Assembly (NCBI GenBank): GCA_900316075.1 | Contig: ONBT01000010.1 | Location: forward strand, 40,877-104,876 | Direction: 5' to 3' | Length of the DNA: 64,000 nt | From: an uncultured Lachnospiraceae bacterium | Lineage (GTDB): Bacteria; Bacillota; Clostridia; Lachnospirales; Lachnospiraceae | Part shown: positions 16,785 through 26,808 of the stretch, one piece after another | Numbering within the stretch: the stretch's first letter is position 1 | Layout: every line of letters starts with the position of its first letter | Position numbers and translations under genes: made by a program | The notes under the pieces: generated by a model | Told to the model about the DNA's origin: nothing | The model's database searches: none | Seen by the model: only the letters and a program-made list of their open reading frames with translations

Positions 16785-17887
16785 AAAAGAAGAAGCTGTA
16801 TTATTTCGACTACAGTCTGCTTCTGATCCTGATTCTCCTCGTGGCTTTCGGCATGGTCATGCTGTACTCGGTCTCTGCCTACCAGGGCAATCTCAAGTAT
16901 AATGACCCGGCCCACTTTCTTAAGCGGCAGGCGGCCTTTGCGGCAGTGGGTTTTTTCTTCCTCCTTATCGAGTCCTATTACGACTACCGGAGGCTCAGAA
17001 AGTTCGGCGGTTTCTTCTATGCCCTGGCCATGTTTCTCTGCATCGCGGTCAATTTCGTCGGGACAAACGGAAACGGCTCTACCCGCTGGTTCAAGGTGGG
17101 CCCCATTACGATTCAGCCCTCGGAGATTGCCAAGGCGGCCGTCATCATCTTCCTGGCGGCCCTGATCTCGAGGTCCAATGCCAGCCTGAACGACACGAAG
17201 AATATCATCAAGGTTTTTCTGATTCTGGTTCCCTGCCTGGCGGCCATTGCGTATAACAACCTTTCGACCGCCGTCATCGTGGCCGGCATTGCCTTCATCA
17301 TGCTCTTCATTGCAAGCCGCCGGACCGGGGTCTTTGCCGGTATCCTCTTTGTGGGTCTGTTCGGCGTCGTGATTTTCATCATGACGGCCGGCTACCGGTC
17401 GGACCGGATTGCCATATGGCTGCACCCGGAGAACTACGACAAGGGCTATCAGACCATGCAGGCCCTCTATGCCATAGGCTCCGGCGGTCTCTTCGGCCGG
17501 GGACTCGGGGCTTCCATGCAGAAACTGGGCTTCGTGCCCGAGGCCCAGAACGACATGATCTTTTCCATCATCTGCGAGGAGCTGGGAATCTTCGGGGCCG
17601 TAGGCCTCATTATTCTCTATATTCTTCTCCTGTGGCGCTGTGTCATCGTGGCTATGAATGCCCATGATCAGTTCGGTTCCTTCCTGGTAATCGGGGTCAT
17701 GACCCACATTTCCCTGCAGGTCCTTCTGAATATCGCAGTCGTGACAAATACGATTCCAAATACCGGCGTTACTCTGCCTTTCATCAGCTACGGGGGGTCC
17801 GCCCTCATTATTCTTTTGATGGAAATGGGCCTCGTCCTTTCAGTTTCCCACCGGATTCCCCTGGGCAGCGAAGAACTGGAGGCCTGA
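16781..17887 (+). CDS. ftsW: Peptidoglycan polymerase FtsW (SEDS family)
   Basis: 368 residues, ten predicted membrane helices, SEDS glycosyltransferase that polymerises lipid II at the septum with its cognate class B PBP (12391). The conserved GNGSTRWFKVGPITIQPSE block is near residues 86-104, and the late PFISYGGSALI motif is present. Because cluster position fits division, FtsW is preferred over RodA or SpoVE. murG, which usually follows, is missing: the next gene starts two bases after this stop. Confidence 0.92.
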   Translation: MKKKKLYYFDYSLLLILILLVAFGMVMLYSVSAYQGNLKYNDPAHFLKRQAAFAAVGFFFLLIESYYDYRRLRKFGGFFYALAMFLCIAVNFVGTNGNGSTRWFKVGPITIQPSEIAKAAVIIFLAALISRSNASLNDTKNIIKVFLILVPCLAAIAYNNLSTAVIVAGIAFIMLFIASRRTGVFAGILFVGLFGVVIFIMTAGYRSDRIAIWLHPENYDKGYQTMQALYAIGSGGLFGRGLGASMQKLGFVPEAQNDMIFSIICEELGIFGAVGLIILYILLLWRCVIVAMNAHDQFGSFLVIGVMTHISLQVLLNIAVVTNTIPNTGVTLPFISYGGSALIILLMEMGLVLSVSHRIPLGSEELEA

Positions 17888-17888
17888 G

Positions 17889-18521
17889 ATGAAGAGGAAG
17901 ATCCGTTTTTATATCCTGAATATCATCCTTTTCATCGTCATTCTAGGGGTGGCGGCCTTTCTCTTCATCTACATGTGCTGCGGGGTGAAGACCAGAGAAT
18001 ACGAGGGCTCGACCATCTATACGGATGAGGAGCTTTCCGACCTCCTTTTCACGGAAAAGTACGATGATAATGTGGTCTCCTCCTGGTTCATGAGCCTTTT
18101 CCGCCCCAAGAAGGGAATTCCTTTCGTCGAAAAGGTGACCATCACGCCGACGTCCCTTACCTCCCTCAAGGTGACCATACAGGAAAAGGAGCGCTACGGG
18201 GTCGTGCAGATGTCGGACACGGAGTTTGACTATTTCGACTCTGCCTATAAGGTCGTAGAGTGCTCGGACCATTACATTGCTGGGACTCCGCTTTTCATGC
18301 TTTCTTCCCTTGATAAGGAGGCCAAAGCCGGTGAGGCCCTTCCCACGGGCAGTGCCAACAAGAAAATCATGGGTGTTGTCATCAAGGAGACTTCGGACCG
18401 GGGAATCGCTTATGATAATACGGTCATCAACGGGGACGGAACCATCGTCATGCATATCGGAGGGGTGGAAATCCGCTTCGGAAAAGAAAATACAGATATT
18501 GTGTTTGAGAAGGCCGGATAA
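17889..18521 (+). CDS. ftsQ: FtsQ/DivIB-like division protein
   Basis: 210 residues: short basic N-terminus, one membrane helix (about 8-30) and an extracellular part with a POTRA-like start and a beta domain. Shorter than typical DivIB (about 260 residues) and with little conserved sequence, so the call rests on topology and on its place between ftsW and ftsZ. It would stabilise the FtsL/FtsB complex. No Shine-Dalgarno separates it from ftsW; coupling by read-through is likely. Confidence 0.7.
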   Translation: MKRKIRFYILNIILFIVILGVAAFLFIYMCCGVKTREYEGSTIYTDEELSDLLFTEKYDDNVVSSWFMSLFRPKKGIPFVEKVTITPTSLTSLKVTIQEKERYGVVQMSDTEFDYFDSAYKVVECSDHYIAGTPLFMLSSLDKEAKAGEALPTGSANKKIMGVVIKETSDRGIAYDNTVINGDGTIVMHIGGVEIRFGKENTDIVFEKAG

Positions 18522-18534
18522 ATGACAAAAAGGC

Positions 18535-18563
18535 TTGATAAATAGGACCGAAACTAATAAAAT
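18535..18563 (+). promoter_or_regulatory. Sigma-A promoter of ftsZ
   Basis: TTGATA (18535-18540), a 17-base spacer, TAAAAT (18558-18563). The start near 18570 would give a ~100-base leader containing a stem: GTGAAAC (18581-18587) with GTTTCAC (18612-18618), plus GCCC 18591-18594 with GGGC 18608-18611. Confidence 0.55.
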
Positions 18564-18668
18564 AATCTTTGATTTTTCAGGTGAAACCGTGCCCAGCCGA
18601 TTCAGACGGGCGTTTCACGGATTTGTACGTACGAATATTAGTATGCTGATATACAAGGAGGAACCACC

Positions 18669-19901
18669 GTGCTCGAAATAGTTCAGCCGGAAGACGCTGC
18701 CGCAAAAATCATAGTCATCGGAGTCGGCGGCGGCGGAAACAATGCGGTCAACCGCATGGTGGACGAGAATATAGGCGGCGTCGAACTCATTGGCGTCAAT
18801 ACCGACAAGCAGGACCTGCAGCTCTGCAAGGCGCCTACTCCGATTCAGATCGGCGAGAAGCTGACCAAGGGCCTCGGGGCCGGCGGCAATCCCGAAGTAG
18901 GAGAGAAGGCTGCTGAGGAGTCAGCGGAAGCCATCCAGAGCGCCGTGAAGGGGGCCGACATGGTCTTCGTCACCTGCGGTATGGGCGGCGGCACCGGTAC
19001 CGGAGCAGCTCCTGTCATCGGAAAGATTGCCAAGGAGCAGGGAATTCTGACCGTCGGCGTCGTTACGAAGCCCTTCAGCTGGGAGGGCAAGACGAAGATG
19101 AACAAGGCCCTGTCCGGCATCGAGAAGATGAAGGCAGCGGTCGATACCCTGATCGTCATTCCCAATGAGCGTCTTCTGCAGCTTACGAACCGGGGGACGA
19201 CATTCCAGGATGCCCTGAAGATTGCCGATCAGGTCCTTCAGCAGGCCGTTCAGGGAATCACGGACCTCATCAATGTGCCCGGCCTCATCAATCTCGACTT
19301 TGCCGATGTCTCCTCCGTTATGAAGGACAAGGGTCTGGCCCATATCGGAATTGGAACGAGCAAGGGCGACGAGAAGGCGGCCGAAGCAGTCAAGCAGGCT
19401 GTTGAATCTCCCCTTCTGGAAACGAATATCAAGGGTGCATCCGATGTCATCATCAATATCTCCGGTGACATCTCCCTGCAGGACGTAAACGACGCTTCGA
19501 ACTACGTTCACGACCTCGTAGGAGAGGATGCGAATATCATCTTCGGCGCGAACGACAAGACCGACAATCCGGACGAAGTCACCGTCACCGTCATTGCCAC
19601 CGGTCTTGAGGACACGGACAATGACCGGAGTCCTTTCCCGGGTCTCAAGTACAACGGCAGCACGGCTTCCATCAAGCCTACGGCGACTACAGCAGGCTTC
19701 GGAGCCCGGCCGACCACTGGCGCTTCCCGGCCCCAGACCAAGGCGGCTGGGACAGGGGCTTCCGCCTTTACCGGGCAGGCGGCCGGTACGGGAGCAGGGG
19801 CAGACGGCTTCGAGGGCCTGGTAAAGCCCCGGCCGACGAGCTCCGTTCAGGAAAAGGATATTCAGATTCCCGATTTTCTGAAGAATGTGGGAAAGAAATG
19901 A
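18669..19901 (+). CDS. ftsZ: Cell division GTPase FtsZ
   Basis: 410 residues from GTG 18669 after AAGGAGG; tubulin homologue forming the division ring. The GTP-binding signature GGGTGTG is at residues 106-112 and the T7-loop region follows. A variable glycine/alanine/threonine-rich linker (about 325-390) leads to the conserved C-terminal peptide [10 protein letters not shown] that binds FtsA, SepF or EzrA. It has its own promoter and is followed by a terminator, so it can be made apart from the long cluster transcript. Confidence 0.98.
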   Translation: MLEIVQPEDAAAKIIVIGVGGGGNNAVNRMVDENIGGVELIGVNTDKQDLQLCKAPTPIQIGEKLTKGLGAGGNPEVGEKAAEESAEAIQSAVKGADMVFVTCGMGGGTGTGAAPVIGKIAKEQGILTVGVVTKPFSWEGKTKMNKALSGIEKMKAAVDTLIVIPNERLLQLTNRGTTFQDALKIADQVLQQAVQGITDLINVPGLINLDFADVSSVMKDKGLAHIGIGTSKGDEKAAEAVKQAVESPLLETNIKGASDVIINISGDISLQDVNDASNYVHDLVGEDANIIFGANDKTDNPDEVTVTVIATGLEDTDNDRSPFPGLKYNGSTASIKPTATTAGFGARPTTGASRPQTKAAGTGASAFTGQAAGTGAGADGFEGLVKPRPTSSVQEKDIQIPDFLKNVGKK

Positions 19902-19924
19902 GTTCAGAGAAATGAACCTTAAGG

Positions 19925-19957
19925 GGGAACTGATACATTTTTATCAGTTCCCTTTTT
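19925..19957 (+). terminator. Terminator of ftsZ
   Basis: An 11-bp perfect stem (19925-19935 with 19942-19952) is followed by five T. This is the end of the division cluster. Confidence 0.9.
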
Positions 19958-19978
19958 ATATTATAAAAAGGGGGACAT

Positions 19979-21586
19979 ATGAAGATTGAATTCTTAGGAG
20001 CCGACCATGAGGTCACCGGTTCCTGTCACTATGTGGAAGCCTGCGGGAAGACTTTCCTTGTTGATTGCGGTATGGAGCAGGGGGCCGATACCTATGAAAA
20101 CCAGGACCTCCCGGTCAATGCGTCTGAGATCGACTATGTATTTGTGACCCACGCCCACATCGACCACTCGGGCCTGATTCCCCTCCTTTATTCGAGAGGC
20201 TTCCGGGGAAGTGTATTTGCGACCGAGGCTACGAGGGAGCTCTGCGACATCATGCTTCGGGATTCGGCCCACATCCAGGAATACGAGGCCGAGTGGCGGA
20301 GCCGGAAGGCCATCCGGGCCGGCGGCCAGGCCGTGGAGCCCATGTATACGACGGACGATGCGGTGAAGGCCATGGAGCTCTTCGTCTCCTGCGCCTATCA
20401 TGAGCGGATTACCATCTGTGACGGCATCGACGTCCGCTTCATCGATGCCGGCCACCTTCTCGGGTCTTCCTCCATCGAGTTCTGGCTGAACGAGGACGGG
20501 ACCGAGCGCAAGGTGGTCTTCTCCGGGGATATCGGAAATGCGACGAAGCCTCTGATCAAGAAGCCGGAATACATCCACAATGCCGACTACGTCATCATGG
20601 AGTCCACCTACGGGGACCGGGACCACGGGTCGCCGGATGAGGGGGACTTTGCCAAGGCCCTGGCCCGCATCATCGAGCAGACCATGGAACTGGGCGGGAA
20701 CGTTGTGATCCCGGCCTTTTCTGTCGGCCGGACCCAGGAAATCCTCTACTTCATCCGCCGAATCAAGGAAGAGGGCCTGATGAGGAAGCATGAGAACTTC
20801 CCGGTCTACATGGATTCTCCTCTGGCTGTGGAAGCCACGCATGTGTTCAACGAAAATGTCCGCGACTGCTTCTCCGACGAGGCCAAGGCCCTGGTGGACG
20901 CGGGAAAGAACCCCATTGGCTTTGCCGGTCTCAAGGTGGCCGTCACCTCCGACGAGTCCCGCATGATCAATATCGACAAGACCCCCAAGGTCATCATCTC
21001 AGCCTCCGGCATGTGCGAGGCTGGCCGGATCCGCCACCACCTGAAGCACAACCTCTGGCGGAAGGAGTCGACCATCGTCTTCGTCGGCTACCAGGTGCCC
21101 GGGACCCTGGGCTATTCCCTCCTGAACGGGGCCAGGGAAGTCCGTCTTTTCGGGGAGGACGTGGCGGTCAACGCCCGGATTGAGAACCTGCCCGGTATCA
21201 GCGGCCACGCAGACCGGACCGGCCTTCTGAAGTGGGCCAATGCCTTTGAGGAGCCCCCGAAGAAGTTCTTCATCGTCCACGGGGACAATGACGTCGTGGA
21301 TGCCTTTGCTGCCGAAGTGGCGAAGGAGACCGGCTCCCAGGCCTATGCTCCCTACTCCGGGGATGCCTTTGACCTTGTCACGGGTGAGCAGCTCGTGAAG
21401 GTGACGCCGAAACCGGCGGAAAAGAAGAAGAAGTCCTCCAAGGCTTCCTCCAATGTCTTCGAACGTCTTGTGGCTGCGGGCAAGCGCCTCATGCATGTCA
21501 TCGAAAAGTGCGAAGGCATGGCGAACAAAGATTTAGGCAAGTTTGCCGACCAGATCAATGCCCTGTCCGACAAGTGGGACAGATAA
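19979..21586 (+). CDS. Beta-CASP metallo-beta-lactamase-fold ribonuclease
   Basis: 535 residues. The MBL core has the zinc motif HAHIDHSG (about residues 59-66) and GDIGN. The beta-CASP insert and the late blocks ISASGMCEAGRIRHH and SGHAD..L, plus HGD, are those of the RNA-processing branch (CPSF73-like / TTHA0252-like), not RNase J. A lysine-rich linker and a ~45-residue helical tail at the C-terminus are extra. Predicted to cut RNA in the cytoplasm. It follows GGGGG ribosome-site bases directly after the ftsZ terminator. Confidence 0.85.
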   Translation: MKIEFLGADHEVTGSCHYVEACGKTFLVDCGMEQGADTYENQDLPVNASEIDYVFVTHAHIDHSGLIPLLYSRGFRGSVFATEATRELCDIMLRDSAHIQEYEAEWRSRKAIRAGGQAVEPMYTTDDAVKAMELFVSCAYHERITICDGIDVRFIDAGHLLGSSSIEFWLNEDGTERKVVFSGDIGNATKPLIKKPEYIHNADYVIMESTYGDRDHGSPDEGDFAKALARIIEQTMELGGNVVIPAFSVGRTQEILYFIRRIKEEGLMRKHENFPVYMDSPLAVEATHVFNENVRDCFSDEAKALVDAGKNPIGFAGLKVAVTSDESRMINIDKTPKVIISASGMCEAGRIRHHLKHNLWRKESTIVFVGYQVPGTLGYSLLNGAREVRLFGEDVAVNARIENLPGISGHADRTGLLKWANAFEEPPKKFFIVHGDNDVVDAFAAEVAKETGSQAYAPYSGDAFDLVTGEQLVKVTPKPAEKKKKSSKASSNVFERLVAAGKRLMHVIEKCEGMANKDLGKFADQINALSDKWDR

Positions 21587-21607
21587 TAGAAAGAAGTGAC
21601 ATCAGTA

Positions 21608-23404
21608 ATGGAAAACATTTATGCAAAGCACCTGGCGGGAATCCGGGAAGAGATGCGGGAAGAGGGGATTGATATCTATCTGATTCCCCATTCGGACGAG
21701 CACAATTCCGAATACGTCGGGGACGCAGACCACGACATCGCCTTTGCCTGCGGTTTCACGGGGGAGAATACGACCGTCGTCATCACAAAGGACGAGTCGA
21801 GGGTCTGGGCCGACGGCCGCTACTTCCTGCAGGCCGAGCACGAAATCGAGGGCTCCGGGACTGACCTGATGAAGATGGGGGTCGACGGGGTTCCCACGGT
21901 CAATGAATATTTGAAGAGCGTCGCCTTCGACGGGGCGGTCTTTGCCTATAACGGCAGGAAGGTTACCCTGTCTTTGGCCAGAGAATATGAAAAGGCCCTG
22001 AAGGGGAAAGGCGTGACCATCCGTCCCGACTTCGACCTCGTGAGCCGCCTGTGGGCAGACCGGCCGGCTAAGTCCTGTCAGCCGGTCTGGGTTCTCGAAG
22101 ACCGTTTCTCCGGCGTGTCCGTGGACGAGAAGATTTCTGCCGTCCGGGAACACATGAAGGAGGAGGGGGCCGACGGCTTCCTTCTTTCGAATCTCACCGA
22201 TATCGCCTGGCTCATGAACCTCCGGGGCAATGACATCGAGTGCACCCCGGTATTCTATTCCTATGTATGGATTACGCAGGATGTGGCCATTCTCTATGTC
22301 CAGCTGAAGGAGCTGGATCCGGAGGTGGAGAAGTATCTCTCGGACCACCATATTATTGTAAAACCCTATAACGAAATCTACAGCAATCTGGGAAGCTTCA
22401 CGGCAAAGACCGTGGCCGTGGACCCCGAGATTGTGAACGCCGAGCTCATCGAAAAGCTGGGAGCCGATGTGACCCTGATCGAGGAGCCGAACGTAACCGA
22501 GCGCATGAAGGCCGTCAAGAATCCGGTCGAGGTGGAGAACACGAAGAAGGCCCACGTCATCGACGCCGTGGCCATGTGCAAGTTTATCTATCAGCTGAAG
22601 ACCGGGGTCATCGACGTTGAAAACGAAGACGAGTATTCGGTGGCTGAGATTCTCTACAGTCTCCGGGAGCAGGGGGAGGACTATATCGAGCCTTCCTTCG
22701 GCACCATTGCGGCCTATGGCCCCAATGCGGCCATGATGCACTATGCCCCGACCAAGGAAAAGAAGAGTCCCCTGCACAGGGTGGGCTTCCTCCTCGTTGA
22801 CTCCGGCGGCACCTACAAGTGGGGCACGACGGACATCACCCGGACCATTGTTTTAGGTCCCATCAGCGACCATCAGAAGCGGGACTTCACTCTGGTGCTC
22901 AAAGCCGCCATGCGGCTCAAGATGGCCAAGTTCCCGGGCGGCACGACGGCCCAGATTCTCGATGTCCTGTCCCGGGGCATCATGTGGGACTACGGCCTTG
23001 ACTACCGGTGCGGAACCGGCCACGGAGTCGGCCACATCCTTTCCGTCCACGAGGGGCCGAATGCCTTCCGGCCGAAAATCAACAGCATGTCGGCTGTATT
23101 CCCTCTGACGGCCGACGTCATCACGACGGACGAGCCCGGCCTCTACTATGACGGGGAGTACGGCATCCGGACCGAAAACGAGCTCCTCTGCGTCGAGGAT
23201 GAGAAGACCGAATACGGCCAGTTTTATCATTTCGAGAACATCACCCTGGTTCCCATCGACCTCGACGGCATCGATGTTTCCATGCTGACGGAAGACGAAA
23301 GAAAAGAACTCAACACCTATCACGCAAGGGTTTACGAGACCATCGCTCCGAAGCTCACTGCCAATGAGGCCAAGTGGCTCAAGGAAGCGACGAAGGCAAT
23401 ATAA
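21608..23404 (+). CDS. pepP: Xaa-Pro aminopeptidase (M24B)
   Basis: 598 residues from ATG 21608 after AGAAAGAAG; an in-frame GTG at 21596 is possible. Two creatinase-like N-terminal domains precede a pita-bread catalytic domain. The metal-binding residues appear in DSGGTYKWGTTDITR, GTGHGVGHILSVHEGP, TDEPGLYYDGEYGIRTEN and the final E of ENELLC. It removes an N-terminal residue before proline in cytoplasmic peptides. The large three-domain form (~600 residues) is usual in Clostridia and resembles eukaryotic APP1. The polA start follows nine bases after its stop. Confidence 0.92.
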   Translation: MENIYAKHLAGIREEMREEGIDIYLIPHSDEHNSEYVGDADHDIAFACGFTGENTTVVITKDESRVWADGRYFLQAEHEIEGSGTDLMKMGVDGVPTVNEYLKSVAFDGAVFAYNGRKVTLSLAREYEKALKGKGVTIRPDFDLVSRLWADRPAKSCQPVWVLEDRFSGVSVDEKISAVREHMKEEGADGFLLSNLTDIAWLMNLRGNDIECTPVFYSYVWITQDVAILYVQLKELDPEVEKYLSDHHIIVKPYNEIYSNLGSFTAKTVAVDPEIVNAELIEKLGADVTLIEEPNVTERMKAVKNPVEVENTKKAHVIDAVAMCKFIYQLKTGVIDVENEDEYSVAEILYSLREQGEDYIEPSFGTIAAYGPNAAMMHYAPTKEKKSPLHRVGFLLVDSGGTYKWGTTDITRTIVLGPISDHQKRDFTLVLKAAMRLKMAKFPGGTTAQILDVLSRGIMWDYGLDYRCGTGHGVGHILSVHEGPNAFRPKINSMSAVFPLTADVITTDEPGLYYDGEYGIRTENELLCVEDEKTEYGQFYHFENITLVPIDLDGIDVSMLTEDERKELNTYHARVYETIAPKLTANEAKWLKEATKAI

Positions 23405-23413
23405 GGATTTTTC

Positions 23414-26077
23414 ATGAAACTTGTACTGATTGACGGATATTCCATGCTTTTCCGGGCCTTCTACGGAATGCCTTCGAATCTGACGGACTCAGAAGGCCAT
23501 CCGACCGGGGCTGTCTACGGCTTCCTCACCATGCTCTTTCCTATGCTCAAAGAAGAGGAGCCGGATGCCCTGATCGTGGCCCTGGACTCGAATGCCCCCA
23601 CCTTCCGCCATGAGAAGTTTGCGGACTATAAGGGGACCAGGAAGGCCACGCCCGAGGAACTCAAGAGCCAGTTTCCCCTGATTCGGGAGGTTCTCGACGC
23701 CATGGGAATCTGTATGTGTGAAAAGCCGGGCTGGGAGGGGGACGATATCCTCGGGACCCTGTCCCGCCGGGCCGAAGAGAAGGGCTATGACGTCACGATT
23801 GTGTCCGGCGACCGGGACAATCTGCAGCTGGCCACTGACAAGGTCAAAATCTACATGCCCAGGACCAAGGGCGGCCATACGGTGACGGAGCTCTATTATG
23901 CCGAGGACGTGAAGGCTGCCTACGGGGTGACGCCTCAGGAGTTCATCGACGTCAAGGCCCTGCAGGGGGACACGGCGGACAATATCCCCGGCGTGCCCGG
24001 CATCGGGGAAAAGACGGCCCAGGCCATCATTCAGCAGTACCATTCCGTCGAAAACGCCCACGAGCACGCGGCAGAGGTGAAGCCGCCCCGGGCTGCGAAA
24101 AACCTCGTCGACTATTACGACCAGGCCCTGCTTTCTAAGGATCTTGCCACCATCCGGACGGACGCCCCGATTGAGGTGGAGGAGGAGAAGGCGGTCCTCG
24201 GCAATATCTTTACCGAAGAAGCCTTGGAACTCTACAAGAAACTGGGTTTCCGCCGCCTGCTCCATTATTTTTCAGACACAAAGGATGAGAATAATGTAAA
24301 ACAGGAAGTCAGCCCGGATTTCCCGGCCCCTGAAAAGGCCGAGGGTCTTTCTGCAGCCAGGGAAGTCCTTTCCTATTTCCGGGAGTCTGCTGCGAAGGAA
24401 ACAGTGGGTCTCACCCTGGTTTCCGACGCCAAAGGCACCTATGGCTTTGCCCTTTCCGACGGGAAGAGGGCGGTCTATCTGCCCGTCTTTTTCGACTTTT
24501 CAGCGGAGACAGCAGCGGAGGCCCTTTCGGACCTCTTTGCTTCCGGCGGAAAGTATGCAAGCGATGACCTGAAGCGGGACTTCCATTTCACCCTGCCACA
24601 GGCCGACCCGGTGGGGGCAGAGGACGTGACGATACTTGCCTACCTCATCGACCCCCTGCCCAAGGAGTATCCCTTCGATGCCTTGGCCCAGACCTATCTT
24701 CATATGAGTCTTCCCTCCTTTGAAGAAATATGGGGGAATACCCGGGGCCTGAAGGAGCCTTTTGCGGACACCGAAAAGGCCATGAAGCTTGCCTGCAGCC
24801 GGGCCGAGACCAACCGCCGTCTCCTGCCTGTCCTCCTCAAAGTGGTGGAGGAGCAGGGCATGTCCGACCTCTATAGAAATATCGAACGGCCTTTGTGTTT
24901 TACATTATTCTCAATGGAAAAGCAGGGCATCTACGCAGACCCGGCGGTCCTGAAGGAATACGGGGCAAAGCTTGATACGGAAATCGCCCGCCTTGAAAAG
25001 ACCATCTACGAGGCGGCCGGGGAAGAGTTCAATATCAATTCCCCCAAGCAGCTGGGGGTCATTCTCTTTGAGAAGCTGGGCCTGCCCGGCGGCAAGAAGA
25101 CGAAGACCGGCTACTCGACGGCGGCGGACGTGCTGGAAAAACTTTCCGCTGAGGCCCCGATTGTGAAGGACATCCTCGACTACCGCCAGTACACGAAGCT
25201 GAAGTCTACCTACGCCGAAGGGCTTTTGTCCTGCATTGCAGAAGACGGCCGCATCCATACGACCTACCAGCAGACCGTGACGGCAACGGGCCGGCTTTCC
25301 TCCACGGATCCCAACCTGCAGAACATCCCGATCCGCATGGCCCTGGGCAAGGAAATCCGAAGGGCTTTTCTCCCTGAAGAGGGATGGACCTTCACTGACG
25401 CCGACTACTCCCAGATCGAGCTCCGGGTCCTGGCCCATATGTCCGGGGATGAGAACCTTATAAACGCCTATAAGTCCGACGCCGATATTCATCGGGCCAC
25501 GGCGGCATTGGTCTTTCATAAGGACCCCAAGGACGTCACCGACCTCGACCGGCGGCGGGCAAAGGCTGTAAATTTCGGCATTGTCTACGGCATCTCCTCA
25601 TTCGGCCTGGGGGAGAACCTCCACATCAGCCGCTCCGAAGCCGAGCAGTATATTGAAAACTACTATCTGGCCTATCCCAAGCTGAAGGAATACCTGGACC
25701 GCCTGGTGGCTGACGCGAAGAAGGCCGGCTATGCCCTGACCATGTTCGGCCGGCGGCGGCCCATTCCCGAGCTTGCCCAGAAGAACTACATGCAGCGGCA
25801 GTTCGGGGAGCGGGTGGCCATGAATTCCCCGATTCAGGGGACTGCGGCTGACATCATGAAGAAGGCCATGGTGGGGATTTTCAGGGCCCTCCGGGAAAGG
25901 GGACTGAAGTCCCGCCTCCTTCTGCAGGTCCACGACGAGGTCCTGATTGAAACAGCTCCGGGAGAGGAAGAGGCCGTGCGTGAGGTCCTCATCGATGAGA
26001 TGGAGCACGCAGTAGAACTTTCCGTCCCTCTGGAAATTGACATTGAAACAGGAACGAACTGGTACGACGCCAAGTGA
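23414..26077 (+). CDS. polA: DNA polymerase I
   Basis: 887 residues. Residues 1-~290 are the 5'-3' flap nuclease, ~310-480 a 3'-5' exonuclease fold and ~500-887 the family A polymerase. Motif A with D664 (DYSQIELR), motif B (RRAKAVNFGIVYG) and motif C with D841 (QVHDEV) are intact. In the exonuclease fold I see no DxE metal pair, so proofreading is probably lost, as in many Gram-positive PolA proteins. It fills gaps in repair and Okazaki-fragment maturation. It is followed by coaE with a short gap, a common order in Firmicutes. Confidence 0.96.
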   Translation: MKLVLIDGYSMLFRAFYGMPSNLTDSEGHPTGAVYGFLTMLFPMLKEEEPDALIVALDSNAPTFRHEKFADYKGTRKATPEELKSQFPLIREVLDAMGICMCEKPGWEGDDILGTLSRRAEEKGYDVTIVSGDRDNLQLATDKVKIYMPRTKGGHTVTELYYAEDVKAAYGVTPQEFIDVKALQGDTADNIPGVPGIGEKTAQAIIQQYHSVENAHEHAAEVKPPRAAKNLVDYYDQALLSKDLATIRTDAPIEVEEEKAVLGNIFTEEALELYKKLGFRRLLHYFSDTKDENNVKQEVSPDFPAPEKAEGLSAAREVLSYFRESAAKETVGLTLVSDAKGTYGFALSDGKRAVYLPVFFDFSAETAAEALSDLFASGGKYASDDLKRDFHFTLPQADPVGAEDVTILAYLIDPLPKEYPFDALAQTYLHMSLPSFEEIWGNTRGLKEPFADTEKAMKLACSRAETNRRLLPVLLKVVEEQGMSDLYRNIERPLCFTLFSMEKQGIYADPAVLKEYGAKLDTEIARLEKTIYEAAGEEFNINSPKQLGVILFEKLGLPGGKKTKTGYSTAADVLEKLSAEAPIVKDILDYRQYTKLKSTYAEGLLSCIAEDGRIHTTYQQTVTATGRLSSTDPNLQNIPIRMALGKEIRRAFLPEEGWTFTDADYSQIELRVLAHMSGDENLINAYKSDADIHRATAALVFHKDPKDVTDLDRRRAKAVNFGIVYGISSFGLGENLHISRSEAEQYIENYYLAYPKLKEYLDRLVADAKKAGYALTMFGRRRPIPELAQKNYMQRQFGERVAMNSPIQGTAADIMKKAMVGIFRALRERGLKSRLLLQVHDEVLIETAPGEEEAVREVLIDEMEHAVELSVPLEIDIETGTNWYDAK

Positions 26078-26144
26078 TTGACGAATAGTGCAGGAAGGTA
26101 CCTGTTTTTTGCGCAAACAGCAAAGATTCGATTTGGTGAGGTTT

Positions 26145-26756
26145 ATGCGTTTTATCGGAATCACCGGCGGGGTCGGGGCCGGAAAGAGCCTGATCATGGA
26201 CTATCTGAGCAAGAAGCCGCGGACGGCAGTCCTCTACTCCGATCGTTTCGCCGGGGAACTCGAGCAGCCGGGACAGGCCTGCTACCAGTTCATCAAAAAG
26301 GCCTTTCCGGATCCGGCATTATATAACGCCGACGGTACCATGAACCGGCCGGCCTTTGCCGCATTGGTTTTCAAGAAACCCGCGGCCCTCGACACTTTAA
26401 ACTCCATCGTTCATCCGGCCATCCGGGAGGCCATTCATTTCGATGTGGCCGAAAAGCGGGAAAGCGGGGAGTACGACTTCTACTTTCTCGAAGCGGCCCT
26501 CCTCATCGAAGGGGGCTACGACCGGATCTGCGACGAGCTCTGGGTCGTCAGCGCCTCCATTGATACGAGACGCAGGCGCCTTTCGGAGAGCCGGGGCTAC
26601 AGCAGCGAAAAAATTGACAGTATTCTGAGCCGGCAGGAGAGCGACGAAGTCTTCTTAAGCCGGGCGGACCGGGTCATTCATAATGACGGGAGCCCGGAGG
26701 AAGCCTATGCCCAGGTGGACAGGTTTCTGGCTGAGCTTTCACCGGATTCAGAATAA
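26145..26756 (+). CDS. coaE: Dephospho-CoA kinase
   Basis: 203 residues from ATG 26145 after GGTGAGG; in-frame starts upstream lack a ribosome site. The P-loop GGVGAGKS is at residues 8-15, immediately at the N-terminus as in the family, and the LEAALLIEGG and DELWVV blocks follow. It phosphorylates the 3'-OH of dephospho-CoA in the last step of CoA synthesis. The usual aspartate of SDR-type nucleobase recognition is at YSDRFAG. Probably in one transcript with polA. Confidence 0.93.
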   Translation: MRFIGITGGVGAGKSLIMDYLSKKPRTAVLYSDRFAGELEQPGQACYQFIKKAFPDPALYNADGTMNRPAFAALVFKKPAALDTLNSIVHPAIREAIHFDVAEKRESGEYDFYFLEAALLIEGGYDRICDELWVVSASIDTRRRRLSESRGYSSEKIDSILSRQESDEVFLSRADRVIHNDGSPEEAYAQVDRFLAELSPDSE

Positions 26757-26808
26757 AAATGCTTATGCACTGCAACATACGTAACGGCGTTATCTCGGGA
26801 GAAAGACC

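Noticed and set aside
24285..24300. Fur box (half-site TGAGAAT) at several ATTATTCTC words
   Set aside because: Only a half-site matches; the copies lie mostly inside unrelated genes and lack the second inverted half.
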